Positions 1-8,495 of a stretch of DNA of 26,764 nt are shown one piece after another. Each line of letters starts with the position of its first letter. Position 1 is the stretch's first letter. The position numbers and the translations under genes are program-made. Source of the DNA: CAZTHM01 sp041946825 (GTDB lineage Bacteria > Acidobacteriota > Terriglobia > UBA7540); contig JBHGBD010000049.1 in the NCBI GenBank assembly GCA_041946825.1, positions 1 through 26,764 on the forward strand. Reading direction: 5' to 3'. Under the pieces are notes generated by a model that worked only from the letters and a program-made list of their open reading frames with translations, did not search any database and was not told where the DNA came from.

Positions 1-145
1 CGAGACGTCGCCGGGAGATGGTCCCCCATCAATCAAAGAATGGCCTGCCCCTGCGGGACGCCGCAGACCCCACAGATCAGGGGTCTGCGCCAGCCGGCCT
101 TCGAAAACGCCGAAGGATGGGGCATCCGTGCTCCACTCCGCCAAT
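1..145. repeat. Non-coding edge with palindromic intergenic repeat
   Basis: No supported gene. Positions 63-89 form a hairpin with arms GCAGACCCC and GGGGTCTGC around an 8-base loop. It resembles the hairpins at 3799-3824 and 3904-3930, so it is one member of a dispersed small repeat family. It lies just downstream of the minus-strand gene that ends at 146 and could help end its transcript, but no T-run follows, so that role is a guess. Confidence 0.5.
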
Positions 146-907
146 CTAAGGCTTCGTGCTCCCATGTTCAGTGACTGTTCGACCGGATAGCGGCTTTCCA
201 AACACAAACCTGTCCCATACTGGTTCCGCTGAGTCCGGCACTCGGTCGTCGTTCCACAGTGTGACCGTTCTCCTAAAGCCGGTCGGGGTTAGTTTCGACC
301 CTTCCGGGAACGTCACCGACCAGATTTTGTGATCACTTGCCTGGGAGAGGCGGTCGAGGACCTGCCGAACGCTGGCGTCCTTAAAATCCACGGTGATGCG
401 CCGTTCGTTGGGTTCGAGAACATAGTGGCGCCAGGATGTGCTTGGCGTATTCCGGGGGAAAAGGATCTGATTTATCCTCCCACGCAAATCATAAAGGGCG
501 GCAGTCTCGAACTGATTACGCACCGTGAGCTCCGTGAGCCGGAGGTTCAGAAAGTTCGTTCGGTCGAGTTGAGCACCCCTGTAGAAAACGTGAACCGTAC
601 GGTCGACGATTTCCACTCTATAGCCGGGACGTGTAGCGGCTATTGCCTCAAGGATCTGTCGCACGCTCGCCGCCCTCCATGAAAGGCTAATGGGCTGCGG
701 TTGGGCGGGCTTTATCCACTCCACGGCCAGTGGAACGTCGAATTCCTTCGCGACCTTGATCAAACCCCTTCCGAGATCAACCTCCGACACCTTGTAGTCC
801 TGGATGATTCTGTCTAGGCTGCCCGCCAGTTCTTGCGGGCCCTGTGCGAAGGCCGTCAAAAGGCTAAGTTCAACCACCAGTATGGAGCAAACCAGAAATT
901 TGGCCAT
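146..907 (-). CDS. Secreted STN-like (secretin/TonB N-terminal-like) protein
   Basis: This 253-residue protein starts with a clear Sec signal peptide (about residues 1-21, ending AFAQG). Two regions look alike: residues about 72-108 (SWRAASVRQILEAI) and about 168-205 (VDFKDASVRQVLDRLSQ). Both match the pattern of the STN domain found at the N-terminus of secretins and TonB receptors, but no secretin or barrel domain follows, so this is a stand-alone periplasmic protein. Its partner and function are unknown. The ATG at 907 has a GAGGGA Shine-Dalgarno sequence that overlaps the stop of the upstream gene. The two are separated by only 9 bases and must be cotranscribed. I am sure it is a real secreted protein; the STN assignment is moderate. 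Confidence 0.75.
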   Translation of the reverse strand: MAKFLVCSILVVELSLLTAFAQGPQELAGSLDRIIQDYKVSEVDLGRGLIKVAKEFDVPLAVEWIKPAQPQPISLSWRAASVRQILEAIAATRPGYRVEIVDRTVHVFYRGAQLDRTNFLNLRLTELTVRNQFETAALYDLRGRINQILFPRNTPSTSWRHYVLEPNERRITVDFKDASVRQVLDRLSQASDHKIWSVTFPEGSKLTPTGFRRTVTLWNDDRVPDSAEPVWDRFVFGKPLSGRTVTEHGSTKP

Positions 908-916
908 GGCTGTCCC

Positions 917-3505
917 TCATGGTTGGCCGTCGACCAGGACTTGGCCGCAGGCAAAAGTGTAGGTATGAGGCTGGACTTCGCGACCGTTCGCATGCCAAGT
1001 CTGTGTCACAACCGTCGTTAGTCCGGGATCGATGCATGCGCCGCCCGAGATGCAGCTCGCGGAGCAGAAGTCGTTGTGGTCCAGACCGGTAATCCCGTCC
1101 GACCCTGTGTAAACGTCACAGGGGCCGGTGTTGTTCGGGCACGTCGTGTTCGGGGGGAGATTCGCGAAATGGAAGTCATCCGGGGGACCGATGGTGATCG
1201 TGTCGTAGATGTTCAGCACAGCGGAGATGGGCTGCGGCGTGGGTGTCCGCTGGTCCTTGAACTGCCACTTGATGTCCCGCCCGCTCCCGCACCCCGTCCC
1301 GCCCCCGACAAGCGTACACTGAGACTCTGAAACCCCCGTGTCACTGTATTTCACCGCGGTCGTGGGAATTTGGACGTAGAAGTTCACGCTGTTACTTGTG
1401 CCTCCGTTCGTCGTAACCGTAACGCTGTGATTGCCTCCCGGCGCAGATGCCTGAATCAAGAAATAGCTTTTGATTGAGGTGTCGGTACTTACGGGATCTA
1501 TGGTTGCTACGATTCCGCTGCCCGCATTGACGCTGGCAGTGGAGCTTGGCGCTGCCCCGAAGCCGTTGCCAGCTAGGATCACGGTATAAGTGTCGCCGAG
1601 CGGATCCTGCGTGGGCGAGACACTTGTAATGTGGGGCGCCACGGGGCACGTCCTATTCCCGGCGCCGTTGACGGGCTGGGGGCGGCAGCCAGAATAGGGG
1701 ATGTATTGGTAATTGGTGGTGGAGAATTGAGCGACGATGGTCGTCGTGCCTCCGGAAACCCCGGTCGCCAGGCCCTTATGCGTCGAGTTGTTGACGGTGG
1801 CGACGGCGGGGGTCGAAGAGGTCCAGCCCGAGTAGTTCGTTATTTCATTGTAAAAGTGAAGTTGGTTGCAGTCGACGCGGTTTTCGGTGGCGAAATGCTG
1901 GTCGGTCTCGAGTACGAGGATCGGGTCGCCCTGGCAGGTCACCGCCACCGAGAAGCTATTCGCCGGGCAGGGGCAGCCGCCGCCGCAAGTGTAATTGCTG
2001 GCGACGCCCTTGTGCCGCTGCAAGACCACCAGCCGCCCGGTGACCGGAACGTCCTCCATGCGAGCCCACAGGACGCTGCCGTCCGTGGCCCCGGCAGGAA
2101 TCACGTTCCCTTGAAAATCCGGTTTCTGCGCGTCGCGCAGCTTACGGATGTCGATCGCTCGAACTTCGTGCGGCTTCAGGCTGAGATCCGTGAGGAAGTA
2201 ATGCACTCCAGCCGCTTGCACACGAAATCCCATCCGACATTCCTTGTCGCCCATGTTGGTGAGGATGAGCACCGATTCCGTCTCCGCATCAAGGTGCCAA
2301 GGGTGAGCTCCCGAGCCGGCCCAGCCGTCGCCTTCGTTCGCCAGGCGGCTATCAATGACAAGATCCCCTTTGGATTCCACGCTCGAAACCTCGCCGATCA
2401 CTGAACCCGGAGGACCACTGTATTGGATGCGAATCGAGCAGTAAGGGAGAGGCAGGGGCAACATGCCGAAGACGGAATCGAGCGCCACGTCCACGGTCGA
2501 ATACGGTCCCAGCGCGACGGGTGGGAGCGTGTACTGCCGCGTGGTCTTTTCGGCCGGATATTCAATAGTGACGGTCGCGGTCTGTGGCGAGGGGGTCATG
2601 TTGCGCACAATGACGTGAGGAACGAACACTCCCGTTCCGGCATACGGCGAATCCTTGCTCGGGAGGCCAATGGGCACGCCGCTGGCGTGCAGGGCGCTCG
2701 CCCGTTGAAGTGACGGGTCCATGAAATTGAGGCTGGTCGAGAAACCCGTCGTCGGGTCGGTGATTTTGCCTTGGGCGATGAGCGCGGGCTTCGGGCCGCG
2801 GTGGATAATCGTAATGCCGCCTTCGGGGGCCTGCGCCGGACTCACCTTCAGGTCACCCAACAAACCGGCTATTGAGAGCACCTTGGTTTCGTGCGGCGCA
2901 AAGGCCAGCGGCGCGCTGTCATGACGTTGGCCCTGGAAGTCAAGAAAGACATCCGCCGTCACGGAGTCACCAGAAGTGTTCGTCACCATGATCCGCCCCT
3001 CCCGCCCGCCGCCCAGACTCCACCAAACGGCATTAAGCACGGGAGGCAGCAGGCCCAAGCCGGGAGAATTATCCACCATCTCCGATTCCAGGCTGAGGCT
3101 CTTAAGGGGATTCGTCATCGTGAGTTGCCCCGCGAGCGGCATGATCGTCCCCGTGAAGTATATCGAAACGCTCCCCTCGCTGAAATCGCCGGTCACGTCC
3201 GCAGATAGACTCGCCAACAAAGTTCCCAAGTCGACAGGGAGCTTTTCCTGCGGCTGGATGGACATCGAAGGCGGGATCAGCGTTCGACCCGACCGGCTAT
3301 GCAACGCCAGTACGAAGTCAAGCGGTTTGGGCGAGTCGCTTACCAAAAGCAGCGTAGCGTTGAAGCCGTCGCGGAGCGAATAGTAAGGGAATTCAAGCTG
3401 GCGCGGCGCTTCTTCGCTGCAACACGGGGGCGCATTCTCTTGCGCCGTCTGCGCTTTGGGTCTGAGAACGTGGACACCCAAGAGAAGGAGAACGAGTGTG
3501 ACCAA
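917..3505 (-). CDS. Large secreted repeat protein with Ig-like/TIG domain; signal peptide frameshifted
   Basis: The open frame encodes 862 residues from a TTG at 3505. It starts in the hydrophobic core of a signal peptide (VTLVLLLLG) with no basic N-region and no Shine-Dalgarno. Thirty-two bases upstream, at 3537, an ATG preceded by a perfect AGGAGG (3543-3548) encodes MKVARLLLPS, the missing N-region, in another frame. One extra base near 3506-3516 would join them into a normal signal peptide. The mature part has four units of about 120 residues beginning near residues 51, 171, 297 and 411, then a Cys-rich turn (CGGGCPCP, about 508-514), a bacterial Ig-like stretch (about 525-610) and an IPT/TIG domain (about 635-715). 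No catalytic motif is visible. A role in extracellular binding or structure is inferred. It is cotranscribed with the STN-like gene. It may be a sequencing error, a pseudogene or a phase-variable gene. Confidence 0.72.
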   Translation of the reverse strand: MVTLVLLLLGVHVLRPKAQTAQENAPPCCSEEAPRQLEFPYYSLRDGFNATLLLVSDSPKPLDFVLALHSRSGRTLIPPSMSIQPQEKLPVDLGTLLASLSADVTGDFSEGSVSIYFTGTIMPLAGQLTMTNPLKSLSLESEMVDNSPGLGLLPPVLNAVWWSLGGGREGRIMVTNTSGDSVTADVFLDFQGQRHDSAPLAFAPHETKVLSIAGLLGDLKVSPAQAPEGGITIIHRGPKPALIAQGKITDPTTGFSTSLNFMDPSLQRASALHASGVPIGLPSKDSPYAGTGVFVPHVIVRNMTPSPQTATVTIEYPAEKTTRQYTLPPVALGPYSTVDVALDSVFGMLPLPLPYCSIRIQYSGPPGSVIGEVSSVESKGDLVIDSRLANEGDGWAGSGAHPWHLDAETESVLILTNMGDKECRMGFRVQAAGVHYFLTDLSLKPHEVRAIDIRKLRDAQKPDFQGNVIPAGATDGSVLWARMEDVPVTGRLVVLQRHKGVASNYTCGGGCPCPANSFSVAVTCQGDPILVLETDQHFATENRVDCNQLHFYNEITNYSGWTSSTPAVATVNNSTHKGLATGVSGGTTTIVAQFSTTNYQYIPYSGCRPQPVNGAGNRTCPVAPHITSVSPTQDPLGDTYTVILAGNGFGAAPSSTASVNAGSGIVATIDPVSTDTSIKSYFLIQASAPGGNHSVTVTTNGGTSNSVNFYVQIPTTAVKYSDTGVSESQCTLVGGGTGCGSGRDIKWQFKDQRTPTPQPISAVLNIYDTITIGPPDDFHFANLPPNTTCPNNTGPCDVYTGSDGITGLDHNDFCSASCISGGACIDPGLTTVVTQTWHANGREVQPHTYTFACGQVLVDGQP

Positions 3506-3574
3506 TAGGAAGGAAGGAGAAGTCGCGCGACTTTCATGGCGACCTCCTGCGGGATGTAGATTCTGGTTAATGGG

Positions 3575-3616
3575 AGAATACGTCTTCGTTATTGCTTGTC
3601 AAGAGACATCATGTCT
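3575..3616 (-). promoter_or_regulatory. Sigma70-type promoter with upstream palindrome, for the secreted-protein operon
   Basis: On the minus strand a perfect -35 TTGACA (plus-strand 3597-3602) is followed, after 16 bases, by a -10 TATTCT (3575-3580). Immediately upstream of the -35 is a perfect inverted repeat, AGACAT-C-ATGTCT (3604-3616), a plausible regulator site. Transcription would begin near 3568, about 30 bases before the ATG at 3537. This supports 3537, not 3505, as the intended start of the TIG protein. Confidence 0.6.
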
Positions 3617-3934
3617 GAGTAAACAAAAAGACCGGTCAATTCGTCACAAGAAGCTGAGGTTTCTGATTGGCTGGGGCCGACTAGGTTAGTGGGGCTGCGG
3701 CGGTTGCGATTAAATGCCGAGATTCTTCGCTCCGTCCCGATAAAGTGCATCAGGACTGCGCTCAGAATGACAGGGGCGCAGTCGTGACGATTTACGAGCC
3801 GCGGACCTAAAGAGTCGGTCCGCGCTACACGCTTGCCAATCGACATTTCTTTGTCGCCGCGCGGCGACTTCGGCGGCACTGGAAATCGGCTCAGGCGAAA
3901 AGCCGCAGACCTACAGAACAGGTCTGCGCGACTC

Positions 3935-3943
3935 TGCTATAAT
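3935..3943 (+). promoter_or_regulatory. Extended -10 promoter of ileS
   Basis: The sequence TGCTATAAT is a perfect extended -10 element. No good -35 lies 17 bases upstream (AGAACA at 3915-3920), which is usual for extended -10 promoters. The start of transcription would fall near 3950, only about 23 bases ahead of the ATG at 3973. That excludes the in-frame TTG at 3958 as a practical start. Confidence 0.55.
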
Positions 3944-3972
3944 GGCGTGTTTATCCCTTGCCCGGAGGACTC

Positions 3973-6897
3973 ATGCCGAAGGCGCTCGACCTGAAGAGCA
4001 CGCTCAACCTGCCGCAAACGACTTTTTCCATGAAGGCCAACCTGCCGCAAAACGAGCCGAGATGGCTGGCCAAGTGGGACAAGGAAGACCTCTACGGGCA
4101 GTTGCGGGCGGCGCGGCGCGACGCGCCCATCTTCACCCTCCACGACGGGCCTCCCTACGCCAACGGGCGCATTCACCTGGGGACGGCCATCAACAAGATC
4201 CTTAAAGACTTCATCGTCAAGACCAAGACCATGTCGGGGTTTAACGCGCCGTATCTTCCGGGATGGGACTGCCACGGTCTGCCGATCGAGATCAACGTGG
4301 ACAAGGAACTCGGTGCGAAGAAAGCGAAGATGAGCGCCGGCGAGATTCGCCAGGCCTGCCGCCGTTATGCCGAGAAATTCGTGGACATCCAGCGGGACGA
4401 TTTTCGCCGCCTGGGCGTGGTCGGAGAGTGGGACAAGCCCTATCTCACCATGGAGCCCGAATATGAGGCACGGATTGCCGAGGCGTTCGTCAGGTTCCTG
4501 GAAGAGGGTTACGTCTATCGCGGCCTGAAACCCGTCTACTGGTGCATCAGTTGCAAGACGGCGCTGGCCGAAGCGGAAGTCGAGTACGAAAACCACCGCA
4601 GCTGCTCCGTCTATGTGAAGTATCCCTTGCTGACCGACCCGGCGACGCTCGACCCGGCGTTGGCGGGAAAGAAAGTTTCGGTCATGATCTGGACGACCAC
4701 TCCCTGGACGCTTCCGGCCAGCATGGCGGTGGCATTTCATCCCCAGTTCGAATATGTGGCCGCGGCGGGCAGCGATGGGGAAGTCTATATTCTCGAGAGC
4801 CGCCGCTACAGCGTGTTGCGACAAGAACAGTTCAAGGTCGTTGAGACGGTTGAAGAACCACCAGTCAGTGTCGCGTTGGCAGCGCCATCGGCTGAGGGGT
4901 TGGAGCTAGGTGACGTATTGGCGCGCATTCCCGGCAAGCGCCTGGAGCGTATCGAAATGCAGCATCCCTTCCTGGAGCGCAAAGTCGTGGGGGTGCTCGC
5001 CGACTATGTCACCGCGGAAGACGGCACCGGATGCGTTCACACCGCTCCCGGCCACGGCCGCGAGGACTACGAGACGGGAATGAAGTACGGCATCGAAATC
5101 TATTGCCCGGTGGGAACGGCTGGCGAATTTCTGGAAGGCCTGCCGGAATATGCCGGCAAAAGAGTTTTTGACGCCAATGAACCCATCATCGAATTGCTGA
5201 AGTCGCGTGGCAAGCTGGTGGGCCCGCCCGGCTGGCTGACCCACTCCTATCCGCACTGCTGGCGGTGTCACAACCCCGTTATTTTTCGCGCCGCCGAGCA
5301 ATGGTTCATCAGCATCGATCACCAGAACCTTCGCCAGCGGGCGCTGGAGGAAATCAAACGTGTGCGCTGGCTTCCCGCCTGGGGCGAGGAACGCATCTCC
5401 AACATGATTGCCACGCGCCCGGACTGGTGCATTTCCCGCCAGCGCGTGTGGGGCGTGCCCATCACGGTCTTTCACTGCGAGACCTGCGGCAGGCCGCTAG
5501 TCGACCCGCCGGAATTCGCCGCGCGGCTGGCGCGCCACGCCATCGAACTGTTCCGCAAGGAGGGATCGGACTCCTGGTACACGCATCCGATCGAAGACCT
5601 GCTGCCGCCGGGAACGAAATGCCCTCAGTGCGCCGGAACCCGCCTCCGCAAGGAGACCGATATCATCGACGTTTGGTTTGAATCGGGCACGAGCCACTTC
5701 GCGGTGCTCGGACACCGTCCCGATCTGCCCTGGCCATCGGACGTTTACCTGGAGGCGGCCGACCAGTACCGCGGCTGGTTCCACAGCTCCTTGCTCGTGG
5801 CGCTGTGCACGCACGGGTCGGCGCCCTATCGTGAGGTTCTGACGCACGGCTGGGCGCTCGACGCCTCGGGCCAGGCGATGTCGAAATCCATCGGCAATGT
5901 CGTCGAGCCCATGGAGGTCATCAAGACTCACGGCGCGGAAATCCTGCGCCTCTGGGCGGCCTCGGTGGAATTCGGCGACGACGTCACGATTTCCGCCGAG
6001 ATGCTTTCCCGGCTTTCCGACGCCTACCGCAAACTGCGGAATACGTTCCGCTTTTGCCTGGCCAACCTCTACGATTTCAATCCCGCGCGCGATACGGTGA
6101 GTGGAGAGGATCTGGAGGAAATTGACGCCTGGGCGCTGGCGCGCACGGCGGAAATTCTGGAGCGAGTCGGGCAGGCGTACCAGCAGTACGCGTTCCACAG
6201 GGTTTATCGGACGATTTACGATTTCGCAACCATCGAACTGAGCGCGTTCTATTTCGATATTCTGAAAGACCGCCTCTATACGGCGCCGGCCAAGTCCGTA
6301 CGGCGCCGCGCCGCGCAGACTACGCTCTACCGGATCGCCGACGCGCTGGTGAGGGCGGTGTCGCCGCTGATGTGCTTTACCGCGGACGAGGTCTGGTCGT
6401 TCCTTCCTCCGCGCTTGGATGGCGGCCGCCGGGAAGCAAGCGTCCACATTGCCACTTTTGTTCCTCCCGCCCGGCTTCGCGAGGGTCTGTCGGAAAAACA
6501 TTTGAAGCGCCTGCAAAACTGGCCGCGCTTGATCGAGGTCCGTGACGAAGTCCTGAAAGCGCTGGAAACGGCGCGCAAAGAGAAATTCATCGGCAGCCCG
6601 CTCGAGGCGAAGGTAAGACTGGCGACGCAGACAGAACTCCTTCCGCTGCTCGAAGATTATCGGCCCTTATTGCCGACGCTCTTTATCACTTCTCAGGTCG
6701 AGGTCGGGCGCGACAGTTTGAAAGACGCCTTCGAAAGCGCGGTCCCGGGACTGTCGATTCGAATTGAGAAGGCTTCCGGTGCGAAGTGCGAGCGTTGCTG
6801 GAACTTTTCGGAGCGCGTGGGCGAGGACAAGCGCTATCCCACAGCGTGCGAGCGCTGCTCGGCGGCGTTGAGAGAAATCGAAAGTAGCAACCCGTAG
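3973..6897 (+). CDS. ileS: Isoleucyl-tRNA synthetase
   Basis: This cytoplasmic class I aminoacyl-tRNA synthetase charges tRNA-Ile. The product is 974 residues, a normal bacterial length. The HIGH-type signature is GRIHLG at residues 65-70, following DGPPYAN. The KMSKS loop is AMSKS at about 635-639. The CP1 editing domain lies between, including the TTTPWTLP motif near residue 245. The C-terminal end has the four-cysteine zinc-binding knuckle (CERCWNF ... CERC). The ATG at 3973 has GGAGG four bases upstream; a TTG at 3958 is in frame but too close to the predicted transcription start. It is followed by lspA after 75 bases, a neighbourhood seen in many bacteria. No anomaly was seen. Confidence 0.97.
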   Translation: MPKALDLKSTLNLPQTTFSMKANLPQNEPRWLAKWDKEDLYGQLRAARRDAPIFTLHDGPPYANGRIHLGTAINKILKDFIVKTKTMSGFNAPYLPGWDCHGLPIEINVDKELGAKKAKMSAGEIRQACRRYAEKFVDIQRDDFRRLGVVGEWDKPYLTMEPEYEARIAEAFVRFLEEGYVYRGLKPVYWCISCKTALAEAEVEYENHRSCSVYVKYPLLTDPATLDPALAGKKVSVMIWTTTPWTLPASMAVAFHPQFEYVAAAGSDGEVYILESRRYSVLRQEQFKVVETVEEPPVSVALAAPSAEGLELGDVLARIPGKRLERIEMQHPFLERKVVGVLADYVTAEDGTGCVHTAPGHGREDYETGMKYGIEIYCPVGTAGEFLEGLPEYAGKRVFDANEPIIELLKSRGKLVGPPGWLTHSYPHCWRCHNPVIFRAAEQWFISIDHQNLRQRALEEIKRVRWLPAWGEERISNMIATRPDWCISRQRVWGVPITVFHCETCGRPLVDPPEFAARLARHAIELFRKEGSDSWYTHPIEDLLPPGTKCPQCAGTRLRKETDIIDVWFESGTSHFAVLGHRPDLPWPSDVYLEAADQYRGWFHSSLLVALCTHGSAPYREVLTHGWALDASGQAMSKSIGNVVEPMEVIKTHGAEILRLWAASVEFGDDVTISAEMLSRLSDAYRKLRNTFRFCLANLYDFNPARDTVSGEDLEEIDAWALARTAEILERVGQAYQQYAFHRVYRTIYDFATIELSAFYFDILKDRLYTAPAKSVRRRAAQTTLYRIADALVRAVSPLMCFTADEVWSFLPPRLDGGRREASVHIATFVPPARLREGLSEKHLKRLQNWPRLIEVRDEVLKALETARKEKFIGSPLEAKVRLATQTELLPLLEDYRPLLPTLFITSQVEVGRDSLKDAFESAVPGLSIRIEKASGAKCERCWNFSERVGEDKRYPTACERCSAALREIESSNP

Positions 6898-6972
6898 CCG
6901 GCTCCCGGTTGCCAGGTTCGTTCCTGGATTGTTGCTGCAATGACGAACCGCGGACAGTGACCAACAACCATC

Positions 6973-7473
6973 GTGGCTGAATCCATCGCAGCGCAAGGTC
7001 GCAACTTCCCGCGGATCCTCTGCGGCATCATCGCGCTGGCCATTCTGGCAGTGGACCAGACCTCCAAGGCCATCGTCGCTCGATTGATTTCGGAACACGC
7101 GGTCGTTCCGGTCATCCCTGGCCTCTTCAACCTCACGCATACTAAGAACCCGGGCATCGCGTTCAGCCTGTTTGCCGATTCCCCCGCGCCCTGGAAAACG
7201 GCGCTGCTCGTCGCAATCTCCGCCGCGCTGCTGGCGGCGGTGGTGTGGTTGGTCATGAAATCCGGCCCGCTCCGCTGGATATCGGCGGTTGGCCTGGCGT
7301 TGATTGTAGGAGGCGCCGCCTCGAACCTCCTGGACCGCGTCCGCGCCGGGAGCGTGGTCGATTTCGTCGACGTATACTTCCGGACCTATCACTGGCCAGC
7401 CTTCAACGTGGCCGACAGCGCCATCGTTGTGGGAGCCGGATTCCTGATCGCGCATTACGTTCGGTCGCAATGA
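6973..7473 (+). CDS. lspA: Lipoprotein signal peptidase (signal peptidase II)
   Basis: This inner-membrane aspartyl protease removes the signal peptide of lipoproteins after lipid attachment. The product is 166 residues from a GTG start, with four hydrophobic segments (about 15-33, 74-94, 102-118 and 146-163). Family motifs are present: DQTSK (28-32), KNPGIAFS (58-65), GGAASNLLDR (113-122), VVDF with Asp130 and FNVAD with Asp148. The last two match the catalytic aspartates. The Shine-Dalgarno is weak, so translation may depend on coupling to ileS 75 bases upstream. A candidate substrate in this window is the LAGC-lipobox protein at 14886. Confidence 0.95.
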   Translation: MAESIAAQGRNFPRILCGIIALAILAVDQTSKAIVARLISEHAVVPVIPGLFNLTHTKNPGIAFSLFADSPAPWKTALLVAISAALLAAVVWLVMKSGPLRWISAVGLALIVGGAASNLLDRVRAGSVVDFVDVYFRTYHWPAFNVADSAIVVGAGFLIAHYVRSQ

Positions 7474-7540
7474 AGCCCTCGGAGTTCCTCCATCGCCGGT
7501 TGTCGCCTTCCGGGCCTGGAACCGGCTGCTGGGAAGCGGA

Positions 7541-8485
7541 TTGAGTCAGACTTTCGAATTCGTTGTGCCCGAGGAAGACTCTGGGATGAGGGTCGATGTC
7601 TTTCTGGCGCGCCGCGTGCCGGAATTCAGCCGCACCCAGGTCCAGCGCTTGATTCGTTCCGGGCTGGTGAAGATCGGCGAGCGCGCCGCGGCGAAGGCCG
7701 GCGAAACGCTGACGGCGGGAGTAATCATCCAGGTCCGGGCGGAGCGCGAGGAAATTCGCGCTTCCCCGGAAGCCCTGCCAATCGAGATTGTGTATGAGGA
7801 TTCCGATCTCGTCGTGGTGAACAAACCCGCCGGGATGGTGGTGCACGTCGGCGCGGGGGTAAAAAGCGGGACGCTCGTAAACGCGCTGCTCCATCAAATC
7901 GGCGAACTCTCGACGGAAGGTGGAGAGTTTCGTCCCGGAATCGTCCACCGGCTGGACCGCATGACGTCCGGGCTGGTGGTTGTGGCGAAAAACGATTTCA
8001 CCCATCGCGCCCTCGCCGCGCAGTTCAAGGGCCGCGAGGTGCATAAGACCTATACGCTCCTCGTTCACGGGCGCGTGGCAAAAGATGCCGGCGAAATCTC
8101 AAAACCTGTAGGCCGTGACCCGGTTCGCCGCATTCGGATGAAGGCGGGAGGAATCGCGCCGCGCGAGGCGCTCACGCGATTCCGGGTTCTGCGGCGTTTC
8201 CCGCATTTCACCCTGGTTGCGGCCGAGCCGCAAACCGGGCGCACGCATCAGCTTCGCGTGCATTTCTCCGCGATTGGCCACCCAATTGTCGGTGACACGC
8301 TTTACGGTGCGCCTGGCAAGTTGAGTTTGATGGGAAGGGAAGAGAAGACCCTGGGACGGAATTTCCTCCACGCTTCGGCAATTGAATTCCAGCACCCGCG
8401 GTCGGGCCAGAAATTCCGCGCTGAGGCGCCGTTGCCGGCCGAACTGGATGGATTCCTCAAGACCGTCGCGACCGAGGATCGCTAA
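7541..8485 (+). CDS. rluD: RluA-family 23S rRNA pseudouridine synthase, RluD-like
   Basis: The enzyme isomerises uridines in structured RNA; RluD acts on helix 69 of 23S rRNA. It is 314 residues: an S4 RNA-binding domain at about 16-75 (RVDVFLA ... RTQVQRLIRSG), then the catalytic domain. The signature HRLDRMTSG contains the catalytic Asp139, and GRTHQLRVH occurs near 250-258. The TTG at 7541 gives the N-terminus expected for the family. An ATG at 7586, ten bases after GAGGA, is an alternative that would remove 15 residues. It lies 67 bases after lspA, a common pairing. The exact target among RluA/C/D types cannot be fixed from sequence alone. Confidence 0.92.
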   Translation: MSQTFEFVVPEEDSGMRVDVFLARRVPEFSRTQVQRLIRSGLVKIGERAAAKAGETLTAGVIIQVRAEREEIRASPEALPIEIVYEDSDLVVVNKPAGMVVHVGAGVKSGTLVNALLHQIGELSTEGGEFRPGIVHRLDRMTSGLVVVAKNDFTHRALAAQFKGREVHKTYTLLVHGRVAKDAGEISKPVGRDPVRRIRMKAGGIAPREALTRFRVLRRFPHFTLVAAEPQTGRTHQLRVHFSAIGHPIVGDTLYGAPGKLSLMGREEKTLGRNFLHASAIEFQHPRSGQKFRAEAPLPAELDGFLKTVATEDR

Positions 8486-8495
8486 GGAGCCAACG

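Larger units (their letters stand above)
3538..3972. repeat. Repeat-rich divergent intergenic region
   Basis: No gene is supported here. Apart from the two promoters, it holds a diverged copy of the dispersed CTGAGC repeat (about 3713-3773), hairpin GCGGACC/GGTCCGC (about 3800-3823), a perfect 16-base palindrome GTCGCCGC-GCGGCGAC (3853-3868) and a related hairpin GCAGACC/GGTCTGC (about 3905-3927). The two CGGACC/CAGACC hairpins resemble the one at 63-89. They are interpreted as mobile or REP-like small repeats accumulated between divergent genes. Confidence 0.6.

Noticed and set aside
3937..4824. Long minus-strand frame opposite ileS
   Set aside because: It is a shadow of ileS with no ribosome site and no domain pattern.
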